In this document: positions 16,168 to 25,045 of the stretch, piece by piece | Layout of the letters: every line of letters starts with the position of its first letter | Position numbering within the stretch: position 1 is the stretch's first letter | Source: CAYNLK01 sp964398055 | GTDB taxonomy: Bacteria > Chloroflexota > Anaerolineae > 4572-78 > J111 | NCBI GenBank assembly: GCA_964398055.1 | Contig: CAYNLK010000006.1 | Location: 139,812 to 203,811, forward strand | Reading direction: 5' to 3' | DNA: 64,000 bases | Made by a program: the position numbers and the translations under genes | Notes under the pieces: generated by a model | What the model was told of the DNA's origin: nothing | What the model saw: only the letters and a program-made list of their open reading frames with translations | The model's database searches: none

Positions 16168-17205
16168 ATGGCCGATAACGGACAGGCCAAGGCTCTGGAA
16201 AGCGCCATCGTCAACCTGAAGAAGCGGTTTGGCGAGGGTTCTATTATGAAGCTGGGTGAAGCCCAGCATTTGCATGTGGCGTCAATCCCAACTGGCTCGC
16301 TGGCGCTGGATATCGCCCTGGGAGTCGGTGGTGTGCCTAAAGGACGGGTGGTTGAAATCTATGGCCCGGAGAGTTCGGGCAAAACAACCCTGTGCCAGCA
16401 CATCATTGCCGAAGCTCAGAAGATGGGCGGGGTGGCTGCTTTTGTCGACACCGAGCACGCTCTCGACCCGGTTTATGCCCAAAAGTGCGGGGTTAGCATT
16501 GATGATTTGTATATTTCTCAACCCGATACCGGCGAACAGGCCCTGGAGATTACCGAGGCCCTGGTGCGCTCCGGGGCGTTGGCGGTGGTCGTAGTTGACT
16601 CGGTGGCGGCATTGGTGCCCCGGGCCGAAATTGAAGGGGACATGGGCGACTCGCACGTTGGGCTGCAGGCTCGCCTGATGAGCCAGGCCCTGCGGAAGCT
16701 ATCGGGCGCTATCAAAACCAGCAACACGGTGGTCATCTTTACCAATCAGTTGCGCCAGAAGATTGGGGTCATGTTTGGCAATCCCGAAACTACGCCGGGT
16801 GGATTGGCGCTACGCTTTTATGCGTCGGTTCGACTAGATATCCGCCGGGTCGAGGCCATCAAAGATGGCGCCGAAGTAGTGGGTAACCGCACCAAAGTCA
16901 CCGTTAAAAAGAATAAAGTCGCTCCGCCGTTTAAGGTCGCCGAATTCGATATAATGTACAACCAGGGTATCTCCAAAAGTGGCGATGTTTTGGATATGGC
17001 CGTGGCCCAAGATATCGTGACCAAACGGGGTTCTTTTTATACCTATGGCGAAACACGGTTGGCGCAGGGGCGGGAGAACGCCAAATTATTTATGGAAGAA
17101 AATCCGGAACTGGCCCTGGAAATTGAAAATAAGGTCAGAGAACAGTATGGACTGCCCGTTAGAACAATGTCTCAACGTAATGATAGCCAGGCCGAAACAG
17201 CCTAG
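16168..17205 (+). CDS. recA: Recombinase RecA
   Basis: The 345-aa product is a standard RecA, the ATP-dependent strand-exchange protein of homologous recombination that also triggers LexA cleavage. It shows KKRFGEGSIMKLGE, Walker A GPESSGKTT (about residues 66-74), Walker B VVVVDSVAALVP, the L2-region motif FTNQLRQKIGVMFGNPETTPGG and the QYGLPV-containing C-terminus; these motifs are given in pieces of the usual order. I chose ATG 16168 (MADNGQAKALESAI) because upstream codons in the frame from 16069 do not resemble RecA. The ribosome site is weak (GGGAGT, distant). No intein is present. Confidence 0.97.
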   Translation: MADNGQAKALESAIVNLKKRFGEGSIMKLGEAQHLHVASIPTGSLALDIALGVGGVPKGRVVEIYGPESSGKTTLCQHIIAEAQKMGGVAAFVDTEHALDPVYAQKCGVSIDDLYISQPDTGEQALEITEALVRSGALAVVVVDSVAALVPRAEIEGDMGDSHVGLQARLMSQALRKLSGAIKTSNTVVIFTNQLRQKIGVMFGNPETTPGGLALRFYASVRLDIRRVEAIKDGAEVVGNRTKVTVKKNKVAPPFKVAEFDIMYNQGISKSGDVLDMAVAQDIVTKRGSFYTYGETRLAQGRENAKLFMEENPELALEIENKVREQYGLPVRTMSQRNDSQAETA

Positions 17206-17743
17206 CCGGCGAGGCCAATTACGTTAACATGAATTAAGTTTAAAAACTGTTCGACTAAATTCAGACACCGGGGAATTGTTAAGACTGAATGGATTAATTT
17301 AGATTTCTTTCAATTTGTCACAGCTTTAAAAATTCGATTTCTTGAAACAAACTGGAGACCTGGTTGGATACAAGGGTCGTTTGACTACCATGATGGTTTT
17401 ACCAACTCACTTGGCACGATTTTTGGGGTGCTGTTTTATTTTATCCCGTGCCTGATGATGAAGATGGTACCTGAAGCAGATCTTATCGGTTGAATTAGTT
17501 GTACGACTGGTAACGAAAATTGGCGGGATCGAAATGAATGAAAAGTTCAATGGCCAGAAAAAAATTTTTCTTACCAGAAAACTTTGAACCGGGCATGAAT
17601 TACCGCTGGGCTACTATTCCGCCAATCCGTATCAAAACATCCGCTAGGATTTGTGCTTGTTGGGGCAGGCCTAATGCAATTGACTATCTTGGCAAGGCGT
17701 GGTTATGGCCAATCGAGGTATTATCGACAGTTTAACCCGTTGG

Positions 17744-17773
17744 TTGATGGTCATTACCACTACTTGTTATAAT
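17744..17773 (+). promoter_or_regulatory. Candidate promoter in the recA-recX gap
   Basis: TTGATG (17744-17749) and a perfect TATAAT (17768-17773) are 18 bases apart. A transcript would start near 17780 and meet the terminator at 17861-17897 before reaching recX, giving an RNA of about 115 bases. Confidence 0.55.
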
Positions 17774-17860
17774 TCTTTTGAGTTTTGCGCAAAGATGGTC
17801 GTTTAATTTTAGACCTGGAAATATACGCTTAGTTTGTTTCAATTTATCTTTTGCTAATGA

Positions 17861-17897
17861 AAAGCTGTGACGCTGGGCGCACAGCTTTCTTTTTTTT
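17861..17897 (+). terminator. Intrinsic terminator just upstream of recX
   Basis: A perfect 9-bp stem AAAGCTGTG / CACAGCTTT (17861-17869 and 17880-17888) with a 10-base loop is followed by C and eight T residues (17890-17897). It ends only 15 bases before the recX start codon, so recX expression must depend on read-through. Confidence 0.85.
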
Positions 17898-17912
17898 GGA
17901 ATGAGGGTCATG

Positions 17913-18542
17913 ATGGCCGGTCAAATCACGGCCTTGAAAGTTCAAAATCGAAACAAGGAGCGGATCAACGTATACCTGGACGATAACTACGCCTTCCCCG
18001 TAACGGTAGCGGTAGCCTTGACGCTGAAAAAAGGTCAATATTTGACCGACAAGGAGATCGAGCAGTTAAAAAGCCAGGATGAGCAGGACAAAGCGTATCA
18101 GCATGCCATCCGTTATTTGGGCTTTCGGGCGCGTAGCCGGCAGGAACTGGAACAGTACTTGGGTGAAAAGGGTTACTCAGCCGCAATGGCCGCGGCGACA
18201 ATCCAGCGGCTGCTTGACCAAAATTATCTGGATGATGAGGCTTTTGCTCGCTGGTGGCTGGAAAATAGAGAGCGTTTTCGACCTCGCAGCCAACGGGCTT
18301 TGCGTTATGAGTTGCGGCAAAAGGGGATTGCCAACGAGGTAATAGAAACCGTTTTGGCCGATCTGGATGACGAGGAATTGGCCTGGGCAGCCGTGTCGCC
18401 AAAGCTGACCCACTGGCAAAATTTTGAGGCAGAGAAATTAAAGCAAAAAATATTAAGTTTTTTGAGCCGGCGTGGCTTTACCTACGAGGTTGCCCACCGA
18501 ATTTTTGAACGGGCTTGGACCGACTTGAACTCAATAGAGTAA
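17913..18542 (+). CDS. recX: Regulatory protein RecX
   Basis: The roughly 209-aa product matches RecX, which binds RecA filaments and limits their activity. After an N-terminal strand-rich extension of some 55 residues (ITALKVQNRNKERINVYLD), three repeated three-helix modules follow: YQHAIRYLGFRARSRQELEQ, then LDQNYLDDEAFARWWLENR and LRYELRQKGIANEVIE. Three in-frame ATGs lie at 17901, 17910 and 17913. I prefer 17913 because GAGGG at 17903-17907 is correctly spaced only for it. It follows recA on the same strand, the common arrangement, but is separated by a terminator. Confidence 0.92.
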   Translation: MAGQITALKVQNRNKERINVYLDDNYAFPVTVAVALTLKKGQYLTDKEIEQLKSQDEQDKAYQHAIRYLGFRARSRQELEQYLGEKGYSAAMAAATIQRLLDQNYLDDEAFARWWLENRERFRPRSQRALRYELRQKGIANEVIETVLADLDDEELAWAAVSPKLTHWQNFEAEKLKQKILSFLSRRGFTYEVAHRIFERAWTDLNSIE

Positions 18543-18597
18543 TCAGGCTGGTTGCCCCACTGCTACTTGAAAAGTCGAAGGGGGAAAGACGATTGCT

Positions 18598-20133
18598 ATG
18601 GATAATACGATTCTATTCTTAACGATTGATGCAATTCTTGGCCTGGTGATCGGTTTTGCCATTGGCTATTACTACCACCGGATCGTTGGTCAAGGCAAGA
18701 TAAAATCGGCCCAACAACAGGCTGAAGAGATTATCGCCCAGGCCGAGGCGCGCAGTCGCGAGCTGGATGTCCAGTCAAAGGAAGAAGCTATTCAACTGCG
18801 CCAGGAAGTTGAGAACGAGGTTAACCGCAAACGCCAGGATCTCGAGCGCCAGGAAGAAAGATTGCAGAAACGGCAAGAGAGTCTGGATCGACGTTTTGAA
18901 AATATGGAAAAGCGGGAACGTATCTTGAACAAACGTCAAAGCCAGATCGATAAACGGACCAATGAGCTGGAGAAACTGAACGAGCAAAGATTGGCCGAAT
19001 TGGAACGGGTGTCGAGTCTGACTCGGGACGAGGCCAAAGAAGAGCTGATAAAAATGGTCGAGGTCGAGGCCCGCCAGGATATGGCCCGGGTCATCCGGCA
19101 GGTTGAGGCCGACATCAAGCAGGAGGCCGACCGCAAGGCCCGCGAAATCGTGACCATGGCCATTCAACGGATTGCCACGGAGCAGGTGTCGGAAACGGTC
19201 GTATCGGCGGTGCCGTTGCCCAGCGACGATATGAAGGGCCGGATCATTGGCCGCCAGGGGCGCAATATTCGCGCTTTTGAGAACACCACCGGCGTTGATG
19301 TGATCGTTGATGACACCCCGGAAGCGATCATCCTGAGCGGCTTCGACCCGGTTCGCCGTGAAATTGCTCGCCTGGCTATGAGCCGCCTGATCACCGATGG
19401 GCGTATCCACCCCGCGCGCATTGAAAAGCTGGTGGCCAAAGCCCGCGAGGAGGTTGAACAAACGATCATCGAGGAAGGTGAGCAGGCTGTCTACGAAGCC
19501 GGCGTGCATCGCCTCCATCCCGATCTGGTCAAATTGTTGGGCCGGTTGAAGTATCGCACCAGCTATGGCCAGAACCAGCACGCTCACGCCATCGAGGCGT
19601 CGCGGCTGGCCGTGATTATTGCCAATGAAGTGGGGGCCGATGTGGAGATTTGCCGGGAGGGCGCTTTGTTGCACGACATCGGCAAAGCGGTTGACCATGA
19701 AATCGAAGGGCCGCACGCCATCATTGGGGCCGATATTGCCAAACGGTGTGGGATCAAGCCGGAAGTGATCAACTGTATCGCCTCGCACCACCACGAAGTG
19801 GAGCAAGAGTCGCTGGAAGCGGTCATCGTTGAAATTGCCGATGCCATCTCCGGGGCCAGACCCGGCGCTCGCCGCGAGAGCCTGGAAAACTACGTCAAAC
19901 GGATCAAGGCGCTGGAAGATGTGGCCCACTCTTTCAAAGGCGTGGAAGAAGCCTTTGCCATTCAGGCCGGCCGGGAAATCCGGATCATTGTGCGGCCGGA
20001 AGACGTGGACGATTACGCCGCCATCAAGATGTCCAAGGATATCGCCCGCCAGGTTGAAGAAAGTCTGGAATATCCCGGCCAGATCAAAGTGACCGTTATT
20101 CGTGAAACCCGGGCCGTGGACTACGCCAAATAG
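18598..20133 (+). CDS. rny: Ribonuclease Y
   Basis: The 511-aa protein has the full RNase Y layout. A single N-terminal membrane helix (about residues 4-24) is followed by a long charged coiled coil (about 35-180), a KH domain (MKGRIIGRQGRNIRAFE), and an HD phosphohydrolase domain with the metal His-Asp pair in ALLHDIGKAVDHE, plus SHHHEVE further on. RNase Y is a membrane-bound endonuclease that starts mRNA decay. A GGGGGAAAG site precedes ATG 18598. It ends at a clear terminator shared with the convergent AttH-like gene. Confidence 0.97.
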   Translation: MDNTILFLTIDAILGLVIGFAIGYYYHRIVGQGKIKSAQQQAEEIIAQAEARSRELDVQSKEEAIQLRQEVENEVNRKRQDLERQEERLQKRQESLDRRFENMEKRERILNKRQSQIDKRTNELEKLNEQRLAELERVSSLTRDEAKEELIKMVEVEARQDMARVIRQVEADIKQEADRKAREIVTMAIQRIATEQVSETVVSAVPLPSDDMKGRIIGRQGRNIRAFENTTGVDVIVDDTPEAIILSGFDPVRREIARLAMSRLITDGRIHPARIEKLVAKAREEVEQTIIEEGEQAVYEAGVHRLHPDLVKLLGRLKYRTSYGQNQHAHAIEASRLAVIIANEVGADVEICREGALLHDIGKAVDHEIEGPHAIIGADIAKRCGIKPEVINCIASHHHEVEQESLEAVIVEIADAISGARPGARRESLENYVKRIKALEDVAHSFKGVEEAFAIQAGREIRIIVRPEDVDDYAAIKMSKDIARQVEESLEYPGQIKVTVIRETRAVDYAK

Positions 20134-20146
20134 CGACACGGTGAAA

Positions 20147-20177
20147 GGCGACGGCGTTAAACCGTCGCCATTTTTTT
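20147..20177 (+). terminator. Intrinsic terminator of rny
   Basis: The stem GGCGACGG / CCGTCGCC (20147-20154 and 20162-20169) has a 7-base loop and is followed by A and seven T residues. It touches the end of the convergent gene at 20176. Confidence 0.88.
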
Positions 20178-21312
20178 ACAGCCGCCCCTGCATACTGCTG
20201 GCGTAGCCGGTCAACTCGACGTAGCCATACCCCTGCTGCGTTCCCTCGATTTCAACCGCGCCTTCCCAATAGGTGGTCGAAAGTCGCAGTTCTTGCTGCG
20301 GCAGCAACGGCTTGATCTGTAACTCGATGCCTTCACTGGGAATGGCCAAGTTCCAGGCGGCCGGATACGTGGCCCCGCTGGCCGGGCTGGTCCACGTAGC
20401 CAGAGTGGTGATTGCCACGTCGGCCAGCGATAGAGGGCGGATTGTGCCGTCGGGATAGACCAGGCTGCCGCCCGAAACCTGTTCGGCGCTGTTGTCTTCT
20501 TTGCGCAAGAAGGCGTACATGATTTCTCGCCCGTCCGCTAATTGCAGGGAGAACCAATCCCAGCCCACCACATCTTCACCCAAACTGGAGGTGCTCCACT
20601 CGTGATCCTTCCAGGCCGCGCCGGTCACCCTAAATGTTCCCCGCGGGGTGGTGATGACACCGCCGGCTTTAAGATTCGTCATTGAGTAGTAGTAGCTGGC
20701 GTTGCCGGGGGTGCTGCTTTTCCGGCTGAGTCCCTGCTCACCGTGCAAAACAATCGGCTTGGCCTGTTCCAGAGTCAACTCCAGGGCGATGTCGTCCGCC
20801 TGAGCCTTGAGCTTGACCTGTCCAGGCGCGATTTCTCTGGCCTGCCAATCGTCCAGCCAAACGTGGTACGGCTCGCTCTCGGCGCCGGCCAAACCGGGGC
20901 TGCCCCGGCTGAACCGTTCGTGAAAAGTGAAACTCTGGCCGGTCACGTCGGTAACGGTGAAGTGGGCAAAATAGATTTGATTACTGCCCCACTCGGACTC
21001 CCGCTCGGCCAGGCTCGGAGTCAACCCCCGCCGGAAAAAGGTCAATTGAAAGCCGTAGCGGTTGCCCACAGCATCGGCCAGGTTGCCGGTGTAGTACCAC
21101 CATTCCAGTTGGTACTCCGGGTGTTGTCCCAGGTCAGCCGGGAAGTTGATCGGGATGACCTTATCGGCCCGGGCATATTGGCTGGTACCTTCAGCCGTTA
21201 CCAGGCTGTCAACATTGGCCCTGATTTCCGCACCCGTTCCCACCCGGTCAAAGCGAGCAATGACAAAACCGGAGGCAATCAATAAAATCAAAATAACCGC
21301 GATTAAACGCAT
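20176..21312 (-). CDS. CrtC/AttH-type lipocalin-like secreted protein
   Basis: The 378-aa protein begins with a hydrophobic signal or anchor segment (MRLIAVILILLIASGFVIA). It then shows the two-domain lipocalin-like fold of the carotenoid 1,2-hydratase/AttH group: LEWWYYTGNL (about residue 67), YGFQLTFFRRGL, AWKDHEWSTSSLGED, VVGWDWFSLQL and GYGYVELTGYAS at the C-terminus. Homologues sit beside FtsX-type ABC transporters (AttE-AttH), as here. I therefore infer an exported partner of the transporter rather than a carotenoid enzyme, since no carotenoid gene is near. It probably handles a lipophilic ligand outside the membrane. Confidence 0.85.
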   Translation of the reverse strand: MRLIAVILILLIASGFVIARFDRVGTGAEIRANVDSLVTAEGTSQYARADKVIPINFPADLGQHPEYQLEWWYYTGNLADAVGNRYGFQLTFFRRGLTPSLAERESEWGSNQIYFAHFTVTDVTGQSFTFHERFSRGSPGLAGAESEPYHVWLDDWQAREIAPGQVKLKAQADDIALELTLEQAKPIVLHGEQGLSRKSSTPGNASYYYSMTNLKAGGVITTPRGTFRVTGAAWKDHEWSTSSLGEDVVGWDWFSLQLADGREIMYAFLRKEDNSAEQVSGGSLVYPDGTIRPLSLADVAITTLATWTSPASGATYPAAWNLAIPSEGIELQIKPLLPQQELRLSTTYWEGAVEIEGTQQGYGYVELTGYASSMQGRL

Positions 21313-21343
21313 TCTATCACCTCAACGAGGGGGGTAGTTTTGA

Positions 21344-21430
21344 GTGTTAAGTGTTGAGTGTTACGTGTTGCGTACCATCTGACCATTTGTTACACTTGCC
21401 CTGCGGGTTCGCTATTCGCTATTCGCTTAT
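21344..21430. repeat. Heptanucleotide tandem repeats between AttH-like and permease genes
   Basis: Four units of GTGTTNN run from 21344 to 21371. Two units of TTCGCTA plus a variant run from 21408 to 21430 and overlap the permease stop codon (21427-21429). The second unit is the same heptamer as the array at 30324-30406. Confidence 0.85.
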
Positions 21431-23994
21431 TCCTCCCGCAGCGCCGCCGCAATCTCCATTTTAGCCAATCTCAGCACCGGATAAACCCCGGCCAGCAGCG
21501 CCGCTACCAGGGCGACCAGCAGGGCCATCAGGAAAATGGCCGGATTGAGGCTTAACTGGAGCGACCAGCCGAAGGAGCGCAGGTTGATGACATAGATCAG
21601 GATGATTGCCAGAGCCAGGCCCACCGGCAGCGACATCAGACCGGCGGTCAGCCCCATCAGGGCCGTCTCCAGCAGCGTCTTGTTCCACAGTTGGGGAATG
21701 CTCATGCCGTTGGCCCGCAGCGTCCCGAGTTCCCGCGTTCGTTCCAGTTGCAGCGCCATCAGGGTGCTTAACACGCCGATGAAGGCGACGACCGTCGCCA
21801 GCAGCCGCAGCGCCGCAGTGATGGTAAACGTCCGGTCGAACACCTCCAGGGCATTCTCTTTGATGCCCCGATTCGAGTCGACGGCCAGGCTGTAGCGGCC
21901 GGCAAATTCAGCTTGCAAGCGGCGGGCCATCTCGTCGGCTTGGGGCGCCAGCCCGGGCGCCAGGAACAAGCCAATGTTCGACACGCCCTCATCTTGCCAG
22001 TGGCGGCGATAGGCGGCCAGCCGCATCAACACATAGCCTGTTTCCGGGGCGGCGTAGTCGTAAAAGATGCCGGCGACCGGAAAAGATTGCGGCCCCCGGT
22101 CGGTGACCAGAGTCAATTCGGAGGGCTGGTCAAGGGGCAGACCATTGCGCCGGGCAAATACCTCCGAAACCATCACCGCGCCCTGATCGAGAGCGGCATA
22201 TAGCTCAGCCGGGTTGCCCATAGCCCACAGCAGCGGCCGATTTGCTTCATTGGGTTGGGGGCTAAAGGCCCGCACCTCGACCTCGCCGTAGTTGGCCGAA
22301 AATACCTGGGCAGTGCGCAACAACGAGACGTAGGTCACGCCCTCGATTTGGCGGGCCTCCTCGATGAAGGCCGGGTCGATCTCGCCGGCCAGGCGCAATT
22401 CCTGGCCGGCCGGACTGACGTAGATGTCGGCGACCAGTACCTGGTCCAGCCAGATGACAATGGTGTGGCGGAAGGAGTCGATCATCACGCTCACGCCGAT
22501 GATGACCGTGACGGCCAGCATCAGCGCGGCGATGGTCACCGAGGTGCGGCTGAGCGACCGGGTGATGTCCCGCGGGGCCATCGTACCGACCAGGCCAAAA
22601 CTCCGGCCGGTCAGGGGGCGGAGCAGCCCCATCAGCCGTTGGGTCGCCAGGGGAGTCAGCAGGGCCGCGCCCAGCAGGATGATGAACAGCGCCGTAAAAC
22701 TAAGGCCCAGCGCCTGGCTGGAGTAACGGAGTAATAACCAGCCGCCCGCGATCATCACCACTCCGGCAATGGATAAACCGGGGATCAATTTTTGCAGCCG
22801 GCTTTCCTGCTCGGAGCGCTTGAGGGTGCTGCTGGGCGGTGTTGTGGTCGCTTCCAGGGCCGGGATGAACGCGGCCAGCAGGCTGGCAGCCAGGCCGGCC
22901 AGCAGCCCCTTGTAAAGCGTCCACGGCGAGAGCGACACGGCCCGGACGGTCAGGGTAAAGTAGAGGTCATTGATCGTTTGGGTCACCAGGCCAACCAGCC
23001 CGCGCCCCAGCAGGATGCCCAACCCCAGGCCGATGACCGCGCCCAGGGCGCCCAGCGCCAGCGCCTCGGTCAGCACCAGGCCAAAGATTTCGCCGCGGGT
23101 CACGCCCAGGCAGCGCAGCGTGCCCAGCACCGGTCGCCGTTGCACCACCGAGAAGCTGATGGTGTTGTAGATCAAAAATATGCCCACGATCAAGGCCAAC
23201 AGGCTCAGGGCAGTGAGATTCAGCTCAAAGGCGGCGGTCATCTGGTTGACCGTTTCGTTGCGCAGGGTCGCCGGCTGCAAGCGGACTCCGGTGGGCAGGC
23301 GGTCGATGATGGGTTGGGGGTCAACTTCGGCTGGCAAAATCAGGTCGATATGGCTGAGATAGCCAACCTGCCCCAACAGCTCCTGGGCCGTGCTGATGTC
23401 GCTGAGGATGAGGCCGTTCAAAGCCCGGCGACTGAGGTCATCGCTGGTTTGCAGCAGGCCGACCAGCTTGACCGGTTTCTGTTGACCATCGGCCAACAAG
23501 GTTAGGGTCTGGCCCGGGGTCAGTTGGTATTGCTCGCCGAGGCTTTGGGAGAGCAAGATGGTGTTGGGTTGGCTGAGTAGTTCAATCAGCGCTTCGGTAG
23601 ACAGGCCGCCGGCCCCATCGCCCAGGTAGTTTCTGAAAGGCGCTTCGGCAAACGGATCGACGCCCAGCAGTTGGAGCGGCAGCTCGCCGGCCTCTGCCAA
23701 CACTACCAGGCCGGTCACCACCGGAGCAACTTCCGCTAGCCCCAATTCCAGGCGTAACTCCCGGTACAATGACGACGGCAGCCGGTTTGAGGCCGAGACA
23801 AGCTGGTGGGTGGCCTTGCCGACGATGCTGTCGGTGGAGAGGGCAAAGGCCTGGCTGGCGCTGCTGTTAGCCAGGTCAATAGCTACGATCATGGCCACCC
23901 CCAGCGCCACACCCAAAACCAGCAACAGACTCTGCAAGGGATGTTTGGCGCTGTGGCGCAGGGCCATCAGGGTGAAATGAGACGGTTTTGTCAT
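21427..23994 (-). CDS. FtsX/MacB-like ABC transporter permease
   Basis: The 855-aa protein has an N-terminal membrane helix, a large extracytoplasmic domain (about residues 40-250), and a first FtsX module with several helices (LTALSLLALIVGIFLIYNT, then VVQRRPVLGTLRCLGVTR). A middle helix pair, a second extracytoplasmic domain and a second FtsX module (LMALQLERTRELGTLRANG) follow. Two FtsX modules in one chain suggest one copy can form the pore with an ATPase dimer. It overlaps the ATPase gene by four bases (ATGA). Such permeases move lipids, lipoproteins or peptides out of the membrane. With the AttH-like gene it matches the AttEFGH type. Confidence 0.9.
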   Translation of the reverse strand: MTKPSHFTLMALRHSAKHPLQSLLLVLGVALGVAMIVAIDLANSSASQAFALSTDSIVGKATHQLVSASNRLPSSLYRELRLELGLAEVAPVVTGLVVLAEAGELPLQLLGVDPFAEAPFRNYLGDGAGGLSTEALIELLSQPNTILLSQSLGEQYQLTPGQTLTLLADGQQKPVKLVGLLQTSDDLSRRALNGLILSDISTAQELLGQVGYLSHIDLILPAEVDPQPIIDRLPTGVRLQPATLRNETVNQMTAAFELNLTALSLLALIVGIFLIYNTISFSVVQRRPVLGTLRCLGVTRGEIFGLVLTEALALGALGAVIGLGLGILLGRGLVGLVTQTINDLYFTLTVRAVSLSPWTLYKGLLAGLAASLLAAFIPALEATTTPPSSTLKRSEQESRLQKLIPGLSIAGVVMIAGGWLLLRYSSQALGLSFTALFIILLGAALLTPLATQRLMGLLRPLTGRSFGLVGTMAPRDITRSLSRTSVTIAALMLAVTVIIGVSVMIDSFRHTIVIWLDQVLVADIYVSPAGQELRLAGEIDPAFIEEARQIEGVTYVSLLRTAQVFSANYGEVEVRAFSPQPNEANRPLLWAMGNPAELYAALDQGAVMVSEVFARRNGLPLDQPSELTLVTDRGPQSFPVAGIFYDYAAPETGYVLMRLAAYRRHWQDEGVSNIGLFLAPGLAPQADEMARRLQAEFAGRYSLAVDSNRGIKENALEVFDRTFTITAALRLLATVVAFIGVLSTLMALQLERTRELGTLRANGMSIPQLWNKTLLETALMGLTAGLMSLPVGLALAIILIYVINLRSFGWSLQLSLNPAIFLMALLVALVAALLAGVYPVLRLAKMEIAAALREE

Positions 23995-24731
23995 CTTTCG
24001 CTCAAAATCAAATCACCGTTTTTGATCCGATAGACTTTGTTGGCCAGGGGGATGATCTCCGGGTTGTGGCTGGCCATAATCAACGTTTTGCCGGTCTGGC
24101 GGGTCAAATCGAGCAGGAGTTGCAGGATAGTCTGGCCGGTCTCTTCATCCAGATTGCCGGTCGGCTCGTCGGCCAGGAGCAGGGTGGGGTGGTGAGCGAC
24201 GGCCCGCAGAATGGCGACCCGCTGCTGCTCGCCGCCGGAGAGGCGGTCAGGAAAGGCCTGCTGGCGGTGGCTCAAGCCAACTTGTTGCAGTAGTTGTTCG
24301 ATCTCCTGCGCTTTAACCGGCGTTACCCCGCCATTGAGTTGCAGGGCCAGGGTCACATTCTCGTAGACGGTCAGGGTGGGGATGAGGTTGAAGAATTGGA
24401 AGATGAAGCCGATATGTTCGCGGCGGAACAGGGTCCGCTGGCGCTCGCTCAGCCGGTTGATGGCGACGTTATTGACGAAAATGTCGCCGTGGTCGGGCGC
24501 GTCGATGCCGCTGATCAGGTTGAGCAGGGTGCTCTTGCCGGAACCGCTATGGCCGAGCAGGAGGATGAATTCGCCGCGGTTAAACGAGACGTTGAGATTA
24601 TCCAGAATAATCCGGCTCTGTTTGCCCTCGGTGTAAGATTTGGTGACGTTTTCCAGCCGGACCAGGGCCGAGCCGGGCAAAGTTGCCGGCTCATGGTCAG
24701 CCTGTTTCAAGGGTGAGGCGAATAGCTCCAT
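23991..24731 (-). CDS. LolD/MacB-type ABC transporter ATP-binding protein
   Basis: The 246-aa ATPase has Walker A LLGHSGSGKST, the Q-loop region GFIFQFFNLIPTLTVYEN, the signature DRLSGGEQQRVAILRA, Walker B LLLADEPTGNLD and the switch His in MASHNPE. These are typical of the family that works with FtsX-like permeases. I place the start at ATG 24731 (MELFASPLKQ) because a GAGGAGG site precedes it, rather than at 24770. A consensus promoter lies about 60-90 bases upstream. It is the first gene of a three-gene operon with the permease and AttH-like gene. Confidence 0.93.
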   Translation of the reverse strand: MELFASPLKQADHEPATLPGSALVRLENVTKSYTEGKQSRIILDNLNVSFNRGEFILLLGHSGSGKSTLLNLISGIDAPDHGDIFVNNVAINRLSERQRTLFRREHIGFIFQFFNLIPTLTVYENVTLALQLNGGVTPVKAQEIEQLLQQVGLSHRQQAFPDRLSGGEQQRVAILRAVAHHPTLLLADEPTGNLDEETGQTILQLLLDLTRQTGKTLIMASHNPEIIPLANKVYRIKNGDLILSER

Positions 24732-24788
24732 AAGGGCCTCCTCAGTTTGTTGGTTGCGTGGTTTGACCAAGTGATTGTTCGCAAAATC

Positions 24789-24817
24789 ACTATATCATAT
24801 TGTCTATAATTTGTCAA
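24789..24817 (-). promoter_or_regulatory. Consensus promoter for the AttEFGH-like operon
   Basis: On the minus strand a perfect TTGACA (24812-24817) and TATAGT (24789-24794) are 17 bases apart, in an AT-rich tract just upstream of the ATPase gene. Confidence 0.82.
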
Positions 24818-24877
24818 TGTATTGTACGTATTAATTCTATAAACTTGGGATGAATGTGGTGGCGGGTGGGTTGAGGA

Positions 24878-25045
24878 CTATTCTAAGCGCAAGTTGGGGT
24901 CAATAATCCAACCTTCGGCGAGATCACAATCGAGTGGAATGCCGTAGCGCCGGTCTGACTGCAAATAGGCCCAGGCAGCTTGCAGGGCGCACAGGAGCGC
25001 ATCGAGCCGGTCGCCGGTAGAGTTTTGGCCGATCACCTGCTCCGA
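24878..25045 (-). pseudogene. Remnant of a DUF429-family gene (C-terminal end)
   Basis: Directly after the stop of the DUF2085 gene the minus strand stays open for about 55 codons. The translation contains TGDRLDALLCALQAAWAYL and a terminal AEGWIIDPNLRLE. The pattern of Asp-Ala-x-x-Cys-Ala-Leu followed by a terminal E-G-W-I-x-x-P is typical of the DUF429 C-terminus. No start codon or N-terminal part is present. It looks like the tail of a deleted gene. The similarity is from memory and needs a profile search. Confidence 0.5.

Larger units (their letters stand above)
17206..17912 (+). other. AT-rich 700-bp gap between recA and recX
   Basis: This stretch is clearly richer in A and T than its neighbours and holds no gene I can support. 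One frame (about 17232-17493) is open for roughly 85 codons but has no ATG, GTG or TTG start at its beginning. A 65-codon frame at 17538-17735 resembles nothing. The supported elements are a promoter at 17744-17773 and an intrinsic terminator at 17861-17897. The rest may be a decayed gene or recently acquired DNA. Confidence 0.6.

Noticed and set aside
17232..17493. Open frame of about 85 codons after recA
   Set aside because: It has no ATG, GTG or TTG at its beginning, no ribosome site and no similarity that I recognise; possibly a decayed gene, but not supportable.
17538..17735. 65-codon frame in the recA-recX gap
   Set aside because: No ribosome site, odd composition and no recognisable pattern.
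18775..20139. Minus-strand open frame of 454 codons
   Set aside because: It is antisense to rny, whose motifs are unambiguous, and its composition is that of a shadow frame.
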